Shown: positions 24,805 through 37,252 of the stretch, piece by piece
How the letters are laid out: the number at the start of each line of letters is the position of its first letter
Numbering within the stretch: the stretch's first letter is position 1
NCBI GenBank assembly: GCA_023055505.1
Contig: JALIRH010000006.1
Location: forward strand, 22,231,105-22,295,104
Reading direction: 5' to 3'
DNA: 64,000 nucleotides
Source: Callipepla californica brunnescens
Taxonomy: Eukaryota > Chordata > Aves > Galliformes > Odontophoridae
The notes under the pieces: model-generated
What the model saw: the letters and a program-made list of their open reading frames with translations, nothing else
Told to the model about the DNA's origin: nothing
Databases searched by the model: none
Made by a program: the position numbers and the translations under genes

Positions 24805-25095
24805 TATGGTGTATGGTATGTTTGTAGTGAGGTGGTGGGTGGTACACCACCATGGTGTAAGCAGTGATGACAGCAATGTGAAAGACAAACCATGTTCCAA
24901 ACAGTCATACATAGCTGTCACACCATTAAATAAAGAATGTCTCAATAAGCTCAAATCAGCTAATGATTATGACTATGTTGAAAAAATGTGTTTTGTAACT
25001 GAGAATTTGCTCCATCAGATAGAGTTACCATGCTTTTTGTATCTGGTGTTGTTTCTAAGCAAATAAATAGGAGGTATTGCTTTCAGAACAGTCTA
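24805..25095 (+). mobile_element. Mariner, internally deleted and 5' truncated
   Basis: The segment 24815-24970 carries the helix-turn-helix part of the mariner transposase: the frame reads VRWWVVHHHGVSSDDSNVKD, then CSKQSYIAVTPLNKE. It then jumps to the 3' end ('gactatgttgaaaaaatgtg'), and the right terminal repeat 'aaataaataggaggtattgc' ends at TA 25094-25095. The left terminal repeat is not recognisable and the start is approximate. The catalytic core is missing. The deletion junction near 24960-24970 differs from that of the copies at 12337 and 55931, so it is an independent deletion. The 131-codon frame at 24671-25066 is this remnant plus unrelated upstream codons, not a gene. Confidence 0.8.
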
Positions 25096-26954
25096 TGTAT
25101 ACTGGCAGTCTCATATGTTCTTTCTTGTGTACTGCTTTTGGGAATTTCCTTATTTAATTTCATTTTGCTTATACCTATGTACTTTTCTGAGACTAACTGC
25201 ATTGCTAATAAATTTTCTTTCTGGACTGCTTAATTTATCAGGCTGATAACAGCTATCTTAATAAAAAATGTAGCTTCCAACTAAAGCCTAGATTTCAAAG
25301 GATAAGAACAGTTATTTTTCTTCCCCACTCCTCATCCCCCTCTGGAATTAGCTACATTAGTTTAAAGACAATTTTTCCAGACTGATTAAGAAGAAAGATT
25401 GAGAAATTGAACTTCAGATTTACTCTCTTACCAGACTTATACAAGAAGCAGGTAATGAGATCAACTTGTTGTTAGTCACAAAGCGGAATCTTTGAAATGA
25501 AACTTGTCAGACATACTTATATCTTTAACAGTAACAGAGTAAAATGTTAAGGCCTACTGTTTCTTCCTCAGCTGTTAAAGCAACTCACAGCTTCTCAGAG
25601 CTACTACTAAAAGTCATTTTCTTTTTTTTTAGATTTCATTTCTTAAAATTCATTTGCCACCAGTATACTGCAGTGTTTTATTAGTAAAGCTTCTATTTTG
25701 TAGTACTTTCTGTAACAATGGTAGACTTTTCATCTTTTTCCTACATCGTTATACTTCAGCTCCTAAAGGTAATTGCTTTCTATGTTTGTTAAGAACAGCA
25801 AAAATACAAATGTAATAAGGTCCAGTACTCACAAATCACTTTTCCTGTGAGCAAATTTTAAACATGTTAATGGAATGTGCTGTTTTACAAAAGAAAATTT
25901 CCCCTTCGGCAAATAACCTGACAGATTCTAAAGAAGTCATCTTTGAAATTTGCGCCGAGGAGAGGGATTGAATCATACTGTATGATTTTACTAAGTTCAA
26001 ATAAAACCCATCAGCTTCACTAAGGGAATAAAGTGCATAGAATGGAAGACAAATGAGGATACAAGAGGATGAAAAGGGAAGACCTAGTGATCTGGTGATT
26101 AATAAATTTTAAGAAAAAGTCCTCTTAAGTATTTTCTTGTACTACATATCATTCAGTGCTATAAGAAGAGGGAAGACCAAGAACTAACAAAGAGAAAAGG
26201 AAGAGGTTATCCACTATACATTGTGTTGGAGAGAATCACTACTCCTCTTCAACCTCCTCCTTATTCTCTGCTCCATATATGAAAGACACTGCCAGCCCAA
26301 AGGAAAGTATGCTCCTCCCTGGCTACCAAGGACAATAATTTTCAGTTTTCGACATAAAATATCTACCTTTACTGTATTTCCTTGTTTCGTTGTACCAAAG
26401 AGTCTATATTTTCCATTCACCATTAATCCCTTTTTCTCCTAAATGAAATCCTCTTTCTTACCTTTCTCACATCGCAGCATCTGAATCTCCTCCAAGATGT
26501 CTAAGATCTCAGAAAATTTGCCTTCTTACATGCACAATTTAATTTTTTTAATTTTTTTTAATTTCTTCCAAAACATAGCTTAGGTTTTGGCAGATGACAC
26601 AAATGATCAAGAAAATTTTTAGGAATGGAGTACTCATGAGGTAAATTTGCATTTTTTTTCTTTCTGGGAAAGAGAGTTTGCAATTCAGTAATCATCTTTA
26701 CTATCAATGAATAAATAAATTTACCTCATTCCAGCTCTAATTCTACTTTCTTGATATGTGGTCATTATATTTAATGAGTGACACTGCACATGATGACAAC
26801 ATCCATATTTGCTTTGCTCCTACATGGACACTCCTGCAAGAACTACCAAAGACAGTTATACAATTCCTTCTTTTCATCGCAAAACTATAGAAATTCTGAG
26901 CTCAAGAGAAAGTCAAAATCAATGAAAATATTACCTCCCCCACCTTACTTTTTA
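25096..26954. other. Unique DNA, nothing recognised
   Basis: AT-rich sequence with no recognisable gene or mobile element. Overlapping opposite-strand frames at 26214-26442 are short and lack motifs. Confidence 0.5.
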
Positions 26955-27278
26955 CTTCTCTTTCTCTTTCTCTTTTTTCCTTTTTTCCTTTTTCTTTCTC
27001 TTTTCCTTTCCATTTTTTCTCTTTTTTTTTCCTTTTCCTTTTCATTTTTTCTCTTTCTTTTTTCCTTTTCCTTTTCCTTTTCCTTTTCCTTTTCCTTTTC
27101 CTTTTTTCCTTTTCCTTTTCCTTTTCCTTTTCCTTTTTCCTTTTCCTTTTCCTTTTCCTTTTCCTTTTTTCCTTTTCCTTTTCCTTTTCCTTTTCCTTTT
27201 CCTTTTCCTTTTCCTTCTTCCTCTTCCTCTTCCTCTTCCTCTTCCTCTTCCTCTTCCTCTTCCTCTTCCTTTTCCTTT
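26955..27278. repeat. Long polypyrimidine tract, (CCTTTT)n then (CTTCCT)n
   Basis: About 324 bp of pyrimidines with only two A interruptions (27012 and 27044). From 27045 to 27278 there are 234 consecutive C/T bases. It is mainly CCTTTT units, then CTTCCT units from about 27214. The 182-codon frame across it, rich in Phe, Pro and Ser, is an artefact. Pure pyrimidine-purine mirror tracts of this kind can form triplex (H-DNA) and are highly polymorphic in length. Confidence 0.95.
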
Positions 27279-27816
27279 GTTTTAAACAGAGTATGTTTTT
27301 ATTTCCACCTTCATCTGAAACACTGACTTTTTTTTTGAGGATCAGCTCTCAGCTGATTTATCCTTCCTGCAGCTCCTATAACTTATCACAGACTAAACAG
27401 AACAAAACAAAACAAGTAACTCCAAAATGGAGTAAAAATCTGCCAGCTGCTCCTATGTAGATAGGCTAACTGAGCATTTTCAGCCCCAGTCTGAAAATTC
27501 TGTTTTCAACATTTGCCAGCACTTGGCTCAGCATGGTATTCCTCCAGGAAAGTACACCTAAAATGATACAGTGCCCAGAGCACTAGTAATGTTTAGAATT
27601 GCTATGAGTAGCATAATCTGAACGTACCATTTAACCATGTTGTATTGAGGTGTGTTAATCAATACAGTAATTCTCAGTAAAGGGTAACTCTTTTCTTCTT
27701 CAACATTCTCTACTTCTTTTTGCTGTTGTTGAAAACTTACAATGTTAGATTTTTGTCTGTGCTCTTTGAGATACTTGTGAGAAGACACCCCCCATGCTGA
27801 AGGAGAGAGAGATAGT
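27279..27816. other. Unique DNA between microsatellite and CR1
   Basis: No recognised gene or repeat. A minus-strand frame of 76 codons (27558-27788) has no supporting features. Confidence 0.5.
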
Positions 27817-28062
27817 AGAATCGTAATAGAATTAGGGAATCATAAAATTACTTGAGTTGTAAGGGACCTTGAAGATCTTTTAATTCTAACTTGCCCATCT
27901 GCAATGAGCAAGGCTCTCAATCACTAAATCAGGTACTAGATGAGGCACAAGACCAGGCTGCCCTGGACTCCACACAGCCTGGCCTTAAACACCTCCAGGG
28001 ATAGGTCATTCATAACTTTTCCGGGCAACCTGTTCCAGTGCATCAGTAAGACATAAAGGAAA
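27817..28062 (-). mobile_element. CR1 LINE 3' end
   Basis: Plus strand shows the reversed CR1 3' terminus: 'gggaatcataaaattacttg', 'agttgtaagggaccttgaag', then 'caggctgccctggactccac' and 'gcaacctgttccagtgcatc'. This corresponds to the last 250 bp or so of avian CR1 (3' untranslated region and its upstream border). It is 5' truncated, as most CR1 insertions are. The identity is clear despite many substitutions. Confidence 0.9.
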
Positions 28063-28569
28063 TAACTTACTTTGGGTATTATGGAGAAGGTGGAATCAGA
28101 GTAAGGATTCAAAGAAAAGTGTAGTTAAAATGGTGGTCTGGGGAAGTCACCTATTATGTAGCATAGAGAACAGTCTGCATGGGGAACTTAATTCTTATGA
28201 TTAGAGAGATTACAGGTGATACATGCTGTCACTATATCTCAGGATATTCATGGAGAAAATATCTGATGTTCAAGTTGACAGAAGAATTTTATGAAGACAC
28301 ATTACAGTGATGTTTACAACTAGTGAACTAGTAGTTAACAGCAATCCTATTGCTTGCTTTTTGTGTTCAAATGCACCGTATATTTTAAATTCTGTTTTAT
28401 CAGTTTTTCTTGTGATATTTTAAAGTTTTGCTCTTTGTAACATGAATAACTGCATAGTATAGGTTAACAGATCTATAGATGTTATTCTATAAAGATACAC
28501 CTTTTTATTTAACTCAGCTGTCAACTATGACTATGTATTTAAAAATTATTGTTATTTAAAGAATAGTAA

Positions 28570-29290
28570 AAACATTTAGCTTGTTCTCTTTTAACACTGG
28601 AATATTAGGAATGGCACAAAACTGTCTTGCTGTGTTGCCCCTTTGTGCTGGAGACCAGATAGAATGCCACGATGAGCTTACTCTTTTAAGCCTGAGGGCT
28701 TAACATTAGCAGCATATGACAACATTCTTATCAGTCTGCTTTCCAAAGTGCACAGGGAGGGGGAAGTGGACGGGATGCTGTCATGTATGGAATGGTGTGA
28801 TAATTAAGCAACACTATTCAAGCACGGAGGGAGCAAAAAACAAGGGTTTCACTATTAGGCTTCTTACATGATAGCAAAAACATGCCAGTGCGAAGCATTT
28901 TTGCCTGGCAATAAGGGACTTTTCATTTTTGAGAAAAAAAAAGCACAGTTATTAAACTCAGCATGGAGACAATCTGAAACAGAATCTTCATCAATCAGAT
29001 TAACTACTTTCCAAGATGAAAGTAGACGAGGCACAGTGTGAGCCTGAGAAGATATTTATCAAAACCCATATTAATAACCACTTTCAGCCTTCTCCTGACA
29101 GTTTCATCTTAGCTTCCATGTTTAACATTTGAGTATCATATGTTTTTGTCAGGATGAGGCTGCTAAGAGCATCAATTAATTAATTCCTCTGAAGTGTGGT
29201 TTGGAAAGGTAATAAAGTAACATTCCCTAAGGCCAGGACCAGTAATGGTAAGCAACATTCTGATGCAGAGCCATTTGTTACTTCAGAAAG
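28570..29290. promoter_or_regulatory. Candidate conserved noncoding element (texture only)
   Basis: About 700 bp free of mobile elements and nearly free of simple repeats, with mixed composition and dense transcription-factor-like words. These include 'atcaattaattaattcc' (overlapping homeodomain cores), 'ccatattaataacc' and 'cttcatcaatcagattaact'. No open frame of note crosses it. The texture resembles vertebrate developmental enhancers in gene-poor regions. Conservation itself cannot be seen from one sequence, so this is inference. Confidence 0.3.
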
Positions 29291-32200
29291 AAATTAAAAG
29301 CACAGAATCATTTCCACTTTTAAAAGCAGAATATATTTAACTTTATTTTAATAAAACTTCTAAGAGGGATCCATTTTTTAAGTAATACATTCAAAATAGA
29401 TAAAGAATGTTGTTGTTTTTCATTTGTCCATGGCAAAGTAAAGGCAAAAAGATAGCTAGGATATGTCTCAATATTGCTATTTATTTGTTATCACTATTAT
29501 AATTTGTCTTGTTATTTGGATCATACTGCTCTGTTCTGGAATTTTCACTGCTGTAACAGAAGCTTGCAGATGGCATAGGGAAATAGACCATCTCCTTGTT
29601 TATATTGTCATGGGCTATACATAGAGAATTTTTAATACACCAGGGTATCTCCATTCTCTTCAATGCTTAAAAAGAGAATAATTGTTGTTTCTTTTACTCT
29701 GTAAAAAAGGATAATTTTTTACTTTGTATGTGGTGGAAGAAATTCAAGTATAAAGAGATGTTTAGCAACATAGGAAAGCAACAGGCCCTTTCTGAGTTCT
29801 GGTATTTTTAAAATTATGAGCAGATAATGGTTGAATCCAAATACCTGACTTAAATCTTGCAAAATACACTTTTTGGTATCCACATGCTTTTATTCCTGAC
29901 ACAAGCAATGTAATACTTCTGCACAGAAAGACTTCTTTCTTACATATATGCACATTTTTGATGATGGCAGCTCATTTCTTGTTGCCTGTAGGGAGTGCCA
30001 GCCTATGTAATTATTGTCCCCAACTGACTGAGTCAGATTAAAATACTCTGCTCACCAGCCACTATATAAATGCCTTTATACATATTCTACTAACATATTT
30101 CTGCTCTGTTTTATGAGCAGATGAGATCTAGGTGACCAGCTTCTATATATGGATGTGAACAGTGCATCTGTAAGTGCTCATACCTTTTCCTACCCATTCT
30201 GCTATACAACTTTTGAGTATCTTGGAAAATCTGTACCAGTTTTAGGCAGTTCTGAAGTCACATGGGTTCAGAGGAACTGACTATTCTGCTCCCCAAGAAA
30301 ATAGACTGGTACTCAATTACTGCAGAACAGACTGAGAGCAAGAAGCTTGTTAAAGTTGTTTTGACAAAGACCAGCAACATGTGGATATTTTTCTTTCTCC
30401 CACAGGAAGAGTTCAGAAAATCACTTCCAAACTTGGAATTCCTAACCCAAATATTTTCAGTCTAAAATACTTCTGCAGCCTTATAAGAACTATGTTGACT
30501 TGTATTCCTATACTCTACTTTGTGTCTTCATCTGAATGTCATTATTTAGGAACAGGAGACCAAGGGTGCCCTGTGTAGCATCATCTGCTTTCTCCAAGAG
30601 AGGAGGCTAGCAACCCTACAAACTAGACTTCCCACCAGATGGTGTGTATTCATTTCCTAAATCAACTTGTTTAGAAGGTATAATGTTTTTGGTTAAAAAT
30701 ATCTGATTTTTAAATATTGATCAAAAGGATTTAATTTTGTGCAGAAAAGGTATAATTTTAGCCTGTTTGACCTCTGAATTTCAAGAAAATGATATTTTTT
30801 CTCCTTTCAGAGAGGATCATCTATGAGGTTTGTTGTTCACACTGGGAGTGAGAAGGACTCATATGTCCCTTTCATGAAGAAGAACTGCTTCTCTGCTTTT
30901 GTAGTAGCTGGAAGAAAAAGCACAACATTTGTATTTAGCTGTATTTTTTTTTTCTATTATATTCTAACAGTACACATGATTGGTCACCAGCAACTTCTGG
31001 AGATCACTTCTGCAGGGATATTAGAGAGCTATTAGGATACATGGTCTGCAGAGAACTTAATGAGTCCTGACTCTAATCACCTGAACAAAGCTTCCAGAAT
31101 ATGCAGCAGGAACCTCAGTCTGGAACAGTTCACTTCTGGCAAGGAGGGCTTTATAACGACTCCCTGTGACAACCTATGCTGTAGGTATTTCTTGCTCTTC
31201 TGAGGTCTTCTGAGAGGTATTCCCAGTTGGCCTGTGGGTCTTCAGGTTTCTGAAGTTCAACAGCTTTTCTTTTTGCTCTGGGATGCCACTCGTGAGTAGA
31301 TAAAAAAGAAAGGGGTGGGGAGGGGAAAGAAGGTAGGAAACAAGATTAATAGAGTGTAGAATTTTCTTACAGAAGAAGTTTGATCTACAGTGTGGACAAG
31401 TTACATGAACAGTTTTCTGAATTGTCAGACATCTCTTTATGTGTCTCTCAGTTGATGCTACTGAAGATTTATAACTGAAGAAAATGAAACAAAAAAGAAA
31501 CAGATCTAAAATCCTTGAAGTAAAATAGAAAAGTAGCCTTCAAATTTAAAACTAGATTTTTGTCCTTTTTAAAGTCAGAAACTAGGGATAGATACGAAGA
31601 TGCTCTCTCGCCTATTAGATGAACTAGAATGAATCAGATTCAAATCCCTTTTGGATTCCTATTGACATGGATCTATGTTTTTTCCAAGTATAAAAAAGGT
31701 TATGAATGTATTCAAATGAAAACAATAACGTATTAAGAAAATACAAGTTTAAGGTAGTTGTAAGAGAACTAGGGAGAATTATCTGTTTAATGCAGAGGCT
31801 TTAATAATAGAGTGTTAGAAGATTGTTTAGCAGCCAGACAGAACTATCAACAGAGGTTTCTTGATTTGCATTCATAGGTTACAGAGCAAAGGGAGGATTA
31901 TGGAATCAAAGGTTCTTAAGAACAGGTAAGCTGGGTTTATAAGTACTGTAAAGGAAAATAAGACAAATCTTAGGAAGTTGGGAATTGAAACAGAGCTAGT
32001 TTGTTTCACGTTTTTGTTCAGCTTCAGAAAATCAAGGAGTGGTCTATTTGCTAAAACTCAGGGACTGAGGCTGAATTGTATGAGCATCAGCTGTTGCTGT
32101 CTTCCCTAGTATGTTGATTGTTACTGCTGGGTGATGAAGGTTTACTTCAAAGTAGGATTAATAAGATTTAATACAACTATTCTATTCTGCAGTTCTGCAA

Positions 32201-33932
32201 ATGGAGTTATTCAGGTGTTTGCGACTATTTAAAATTAACATTTAGAAATGCACTTCACTTCTTGGTAAATGTTATTAAACTAAGTGAACGCCAACAAACG
32301 GAACTGTCCCAAAGTCATGTGAATGTTCTGAAAAGTAATTTTTGCTAGGTGGGATCTGTGAGACACTAAAATGCACTTCCTGCTTAATATCAGTAGAAAG
32401 AGTAGGCATGAATCAGAAGTAGACAGACTCTACACCTCGAGTGTGAATGTGGTTAATAACTTGCTGGGAAAAAAAAACAAACAACAACACAAAACAGCCA
32501 CCCTACAATTTCTGCTGTGGTATCCTGGGAATCAGAGACCTTTTTAAACAAATATTTCCTCTCTTCAAGTTTTCTGCTCTGCTCTGCAGGGTCACTGAAA
32601 CAGGTCAAAAACATGTTCACAAATATCTTCTCTGATCCTCCTGCTTTTAAAACATTTCCCTGGTGTTTGCTTCCTATCAGTTCTGGTTACTTTGTTTTAT
32701 TCCTAGATCCTGAGGAAAGAAGCTGGAGATCAGTACAGGGCTATTAAACACATGAATCCATGGAAATAAATTAGTGGAAGAAGAAGCATTTCTGCAAATC
32801 TCTTTTAATAAAACCAAAATGTTAGGATAATATGCATATTACATGAATATGTATATTGTTAGTAGCACAGTATTTTCTTGGGCAACCACAATACTTCAGA
32901 CACTGATAGGTCTTTTATAAGTAGAAGTTTATGCTCAGATTGGTCATTATTCCTGAGCACATTAATGTAACATCTTTAGAAGATTTCACTTGTGCTACTG
33001 TGATTAGTTTTGCATCCCGTGGAGATTCACTGATACTGAGGAAGAGCTGTGGTGTATTGCTTGTGTACTCCCTTAGCAGTTAAGCTTCATTTGTGGTCTT
33101 TTCCAGATCAAGTTACAGGGTGTCTCTGCTTAGGACTAAAATGAGATAATCCTTGAAGTTCCTCTTGTAGCAACGTAGTTCCATATGTGAGAACTTGCTA
33201 CCTAACACATACAACCCCCAGTCATTTTCCTGAGTCAAAATTTATGCTTCCTGCTAATCAGCTCTTTCTACAAACTGTTTTAAATCCCAAATCTTGAGTA
33301 AAACAATTGGGGTAGCCATATCTTCAATAATTATTGCTTTGTTTTGCTGTCATACTGGAACTTGTACTTTCTACAAGCAAGGATTCAATGACTTCAGATT
33401 ATAAATGAATAACATCCATCTACATAATATCCTCTGTCTTTCCCACCATTTTAACTTTTGAAAAAACTCTCACTAATTATTTCTTGTTACTGATTCTGAT
33501 GGTAACTATAAAATGAAATGCCCCAGATGTCTCTTAGAAATTGCATTCCCATCAGTTAAAATTTTGGAATAAGATTTGTCTATATAACTGTACTTTTAGA
33601 CAACGTATTGGTCTCAGTTAAGAAAACTTTAAAGGTAACATGAGACCACTTATTGATATGTTTTGTCTGAAAAGATTTTGCCAGAAGGAATTAGTCCACG
33701 CTCCTTGGACCCACAATTATAATGTCATCTGGCTGATATGATTTCAACACAAAGTTCTTAAAGGGCTAAGTTTGAGCCAAGTATGTACTCAGGGTAAAAC
33801 AGAATTTAATAATCTTTTACTAATCATAGTGAACATTTACATATGTCTCATGAGAACAGTTTTCACAAGGAACTTTTCATCTTCTAGCATGGTTTACAAT
33901 ACTACATTACATAGCTCATTCTGAAACATTGC

Positions 33933-33990
33933 ATTTCTATTTCGACTATTTCTATTTCTATTTATTTCTGTTTCTATCTCTCTATTTATT
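33933..33990. repeat. (TTTCTA)n-like imperfect microsatellite
   Basis: Repeated 'atttctatttctatttctgt' style units of about 6 bp, ending in 'ctctctatttatt'. Confidence 0.8.
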
Positions 33991-34314
33991 AATTCATTTG
34001 GATTTTTGTACTTATCCGCTGTGATTCAAATTTATATTACAGCAATTATGTATTATGTAATCAAACAAATTTTAAGATCTAAGGGTAGTACTAGAGATTT
34101 AACTTTTTATTTTCTTTCAATTTTAAATGTTGCTATTTTGAAAATTTATACTCTGAAGTCCAGTATTTCCTTTTGGTTGTCTATTTATTTTATTATTATA
34201 GGGTACAGGTTGATTGCCAAATTGTGTCTGTATGTACACTGACACATGCATTAAAGTCAATAAACTGCTTAAACTTAAATGGCTTTTCAGTCTAGCATTA
34301 CAAATATACAGTAG

Positions 34315-34344
34315 TTTTTTGTTTGTTTGTTTGTTTGTTTGTTT
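34315..34344. repeat. (GTTT)n microsatellite
   Basis: Six perfect GTTT units flanked by T runs. It is the reverse-strand equivalent of the CAAA tracts elsewhere in the window. Confidence 0.92.
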
Positions 34345-35264
34345 TGCCATACTATTCAAGCAACAGTATTATTAGCAATATGTCTGATTATTCTGAATTT
34401 CTGTGTCATGACGAAAATTGAGGACAGTCTTCAGTTCAATTTGATGTGAAACAAAACAAAGAGATTTTAAGAAAAAGATCTTTTGCAGGCATATCATGTC
34501 CATAGTCTGATGTAGCTGTAGGTGTTCTCATTATCCACAATAATGGAAAAACTGCTGTTAGGATTCATCTTGCCTTGGCTACATGTAACACATCTGTTCA
34601 TGTTTGAATTAATTGTCTAAGTCCCATTATAGTCAACGGAGGGCTAGCCAATACAGTCAATGACATCTAGAGAGCAGTTCATCTTGTCCTAAATTTGGTC
34701 AGATGAATTGTTCTCTAAACTCCATTACCTGTATTGATTAGCTCTCCTGGACTATAATGGAATCCAGACAGCAAGTCTGATGTCAACATTAGGCTAGATT
34801 GTGAATGCCTAGAGTAAGAATTTCACAGTCTCATCTGTTCCTCACTGCTATGAAATGTCTGAAATGCCAGTGTCTATAAGTCAATTCTATACAAGCAAAG
34901 TATCTGGGTTATCTAAACTTCATAGAGAATTAGCACTTTCAATATTGCCACTGCTCTGACTGCCAAAATTGAAAATAGGGTTGGAAGAATAAAACCAGTT
35001 TCAGTTTGTTGTATGGGGAGAAGCTTACAGGACCCTTTTCAGTCCATAATCCCATGTGTTGCTTCATCCTAGCGTGAGTATCCTCCAGCTTGAAAGAACT
35101 TTGTCCATCCTTTGAACATTTTCTCTGCACTTTCCTTAGACCAAGTCATATAGGATTGCAATTAATTCAGTAGATCACTCACAGAAAGCTGGAAACAAAT
35201 AATTCATCATCCTTTTATTCTGACTAGCCTCTTTGCATTTTGCTGTCTTCATAAATTCTAAACT

Positions 35265-35480
35265 TACAGAGTTGGAAAAAATTACTGAAATGACCTAATC
35301 ATACCTTCAGACAGACTAGGCCTTGAGTTCTCCCTGAAAAATATCTACCTGAACCTAGAACGGATCTTGAATTAAAATAAACAGACTTTTATTAAAAATC
35401 CTTCACTGTCATTAATAAATAGTTCTATTTAAAACTTTCCCCCTTATTACCTAGATTAACTTTTTTAGCCTTTAAACTGA
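35265..35480 (-). mobile_element. Probable old CR1-type LINE 3' fragment
   Basis: Plus strand begins 'acagagttggaaaaaattac' and 'tgaaatgacctaatcatacc', then has 'aaaaatccttcactgtcatt' and 'ctatttaaaactttccccct'. This order fits the reversed 3' region of ancient CR1/L3-like LINEs (the 'gttggaa...gtcatctagtcca' start, then the 'aaaacctccagtgacagg' block). It is much more decayed than the CR1 copies at 27817 or 55125. Boundaries are approximate. Confidence 0.45.
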
Positions 35481-36372
35481 TCAAAATAGTGTGCTAGAAT
35501 GGAAAGTTTTCTGTTATCATAGTTTTTCTCCTATCACGTATAGCTATAGTGTGATCAAGATAAGCAAGGTGTCTCCTGACAAATAAATATGTTCAGTAGC
35601 TGTTAGAATGCAGTGACTTTTCCAAACTCTCTTATTTCCAGACGTTCTTAATGGATATTTTACACATCAGATAACTGATTAAATATTTATCACAGTGGGG
35701 GCTTAGATCACTTTCATTCTTCTCAGAGGAATACAATGGACACTGGTCAACCTTTAAATAGCTGACCCAAAGGATTATTTGAACAGAATGTCACAATGTT
35801 AACAAAAGGGTATTACAGTTCCACTTTCCATAGCCAAGATACACAACTAGGGTGTAAAACACTTCTCTATCTGATCTTGGGAAAGGAGGTCTGTAAGATA
35901 AGAACCCTAATATACATGTAACTGCAGAATTACTGAGATACCTCTACATCTGCTGAGGTCTCTCTTTCTTCTGTTGTGATAAAAATTATAATGTGTACCT
36001 AAACTCTCCTTCCATTAACAGTGTAATTCCTGCTGTGTTCATTTAAGCAGTTTTTATTTACGAGAGGTTGGATTTTCTCTCAATGGCCATTTACAAATTT
36101 TCAGTCTATTTCTTTTAAGCATTTGATGATAATAACAAAACCCTCTTTACATAGAAACAAATCTTTTGAGATTTTCTTATCTTCCTGGTCTTGTTTCTTC
36201 ACAAGTGAGGTGCAAATCAGATTGGGTCAGAGCATTTTGTTTGTAGTTTTCCAATTACTTTTCACAGAAATGAATTTCCTTCCCCCTGAATTCGTTGTTC
36301 CTTATCCCAAGAAATCTAAATATTTTAGTGTCAAAATAATTATATCTTCCTTTAAAGGAATTTCAAGAGTAT
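35481..36372. other. Unique DNA, nothing recognised
   Basis: AT-rich DNA between an old CR1 fragment and a mariner copy. The 88-codon plus-strand frame at 36123-36389 runs into the mariner terminal repeat and is not supported. Confidence 0.5.
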
Positions 36373-36880
36373 CACTGGGGCTTCTCTGAAAATAATGTGT
36401 CCTGTTTTATAATGTTGGCCCACAATATCAGAAGTGTATGTTGGTGGTATGCAGTAGAGGCTGAACGTTCCCACCAACATTCCATTACATCTTGTTGCTG
36501 TGCCACAGATAGCAGCAGAGGGGAGGTCTGACAGAATGGTGTTGGACATGGAAGTGCATATGAAGAAAGAGTGTGGCATTGAATTCCTCCATGCACAAAA
36601 AATTATACTCACTGATATTCACTGATGTTTGCTGAATGCTTTTGGAGATCAAACAGTGGATGTGGGCACAGTGAGATGATGTGTGGTGCTTTTCGACAGT
36701 GGTGAAAGCTACAGTGGGATATCTTTGCTGGTGCAATAGTTAAAGATGGTGACTATGTTGAAAAATAGTATTATGTAGCTGAGATTTCACTCTATCAAAC
36801 AGTGTTATTTTCCTTTTTTTATCTGTTATAGTTTTCATGGAAATAAATGTGAATAAATGTGAATGTGATTGATGTCTCAG
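36373..36880 (+). mobile_element. Mariner, internally deleted
   Basis: The left end reads 'ggggcttctctgaaaataat', then 'gtgtcctgttttataatgtt' (terminal repeat and leader). The transposase start region is clear at 36549 (ATG, then codons giving MEVHMKKECGIEFLH). The DNA-binding part continues to about 36700. The catalytic core is missing and the sequence resumes at the 3' end ('gatggtgactatgttgaaaa'). The right terminal repeat is blurred by a 'gaataaatgtgaataaatgt' duplication. Its deletion junction differs from the other copies. The minus-strand frames at 36352-36736 are antisense shadows of it. Confidence 0.85.
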
Positions 36881-37197
36881 CTGAATATAGGATATGAGAA
36901 CTGTGATTAAAATCATAACATCAGCTTACATTATATGCAGATAATTATTTCATTACCAAAATTTTCAGTGTAATTAAGTAATATTTTCCTTTTTCAGGAG
37001 ATGTTTTAATATTCAATATTCTTATTATTTTGCAATGGAAATATTTTTATATCTAAATATAAAATACATTTAAATACCATAGCTTGTACAGACACAGCAC
37101 TAAGAATTGAATTTTGAATATCTATATTTACAGAGACATTTATAGCTAAAGATAACTTTTGTTTATCAAATCATTCTCTACTGGTACATTGCATAAA

Positions 37198-37252
37198 AAT
37201 AAACCAAAAACCAAAAAACAAATCAGACAAACAAAACAAGAAAAAACACAAA
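37198..37252. repeat. A-rich (CCAAAAA)/(CAAA) simple repeat
   Basis: About 55 bp made almost only of A with regular C interruptions; no retroposon body adjoins it. Confidence 0.8.

Larger units (their letters stand above)
28063..35264. other. Unique DNA with microsatellites and a candidate conserved block
   Basis: No gene found. It holds the candidate conserved block at 28570-29290, a TTTCTA-type microsatellite near 33.95 kb and a GTTT run near 34.3 kb. Frames at 30262, 30381, 30823, 32447 and 34006 are all 62-78 codons and have no recognisable domain. The rest shows no repeat I can name. Confidence 0.5.

Noticed and set aside
24671..25066. 131-codon frame as a gene
   Set aside because: Most of it is a deleted mariner transposase remnant joined by chance to upstream codons.
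26778..27326. 182-codon plus-strand frame as a protein
   Set aside because: It is the translation of a pure pyrimidine microsatellite (Phe, Pro, Ser, Leu only); no stop codons can occur in C/T-only DNA.
36352..36736. Three overlapping minus-strand frames as genes
   Set aside because: They are antisense to a mariner copy and exist because that sequence is relatively G+C-rich.
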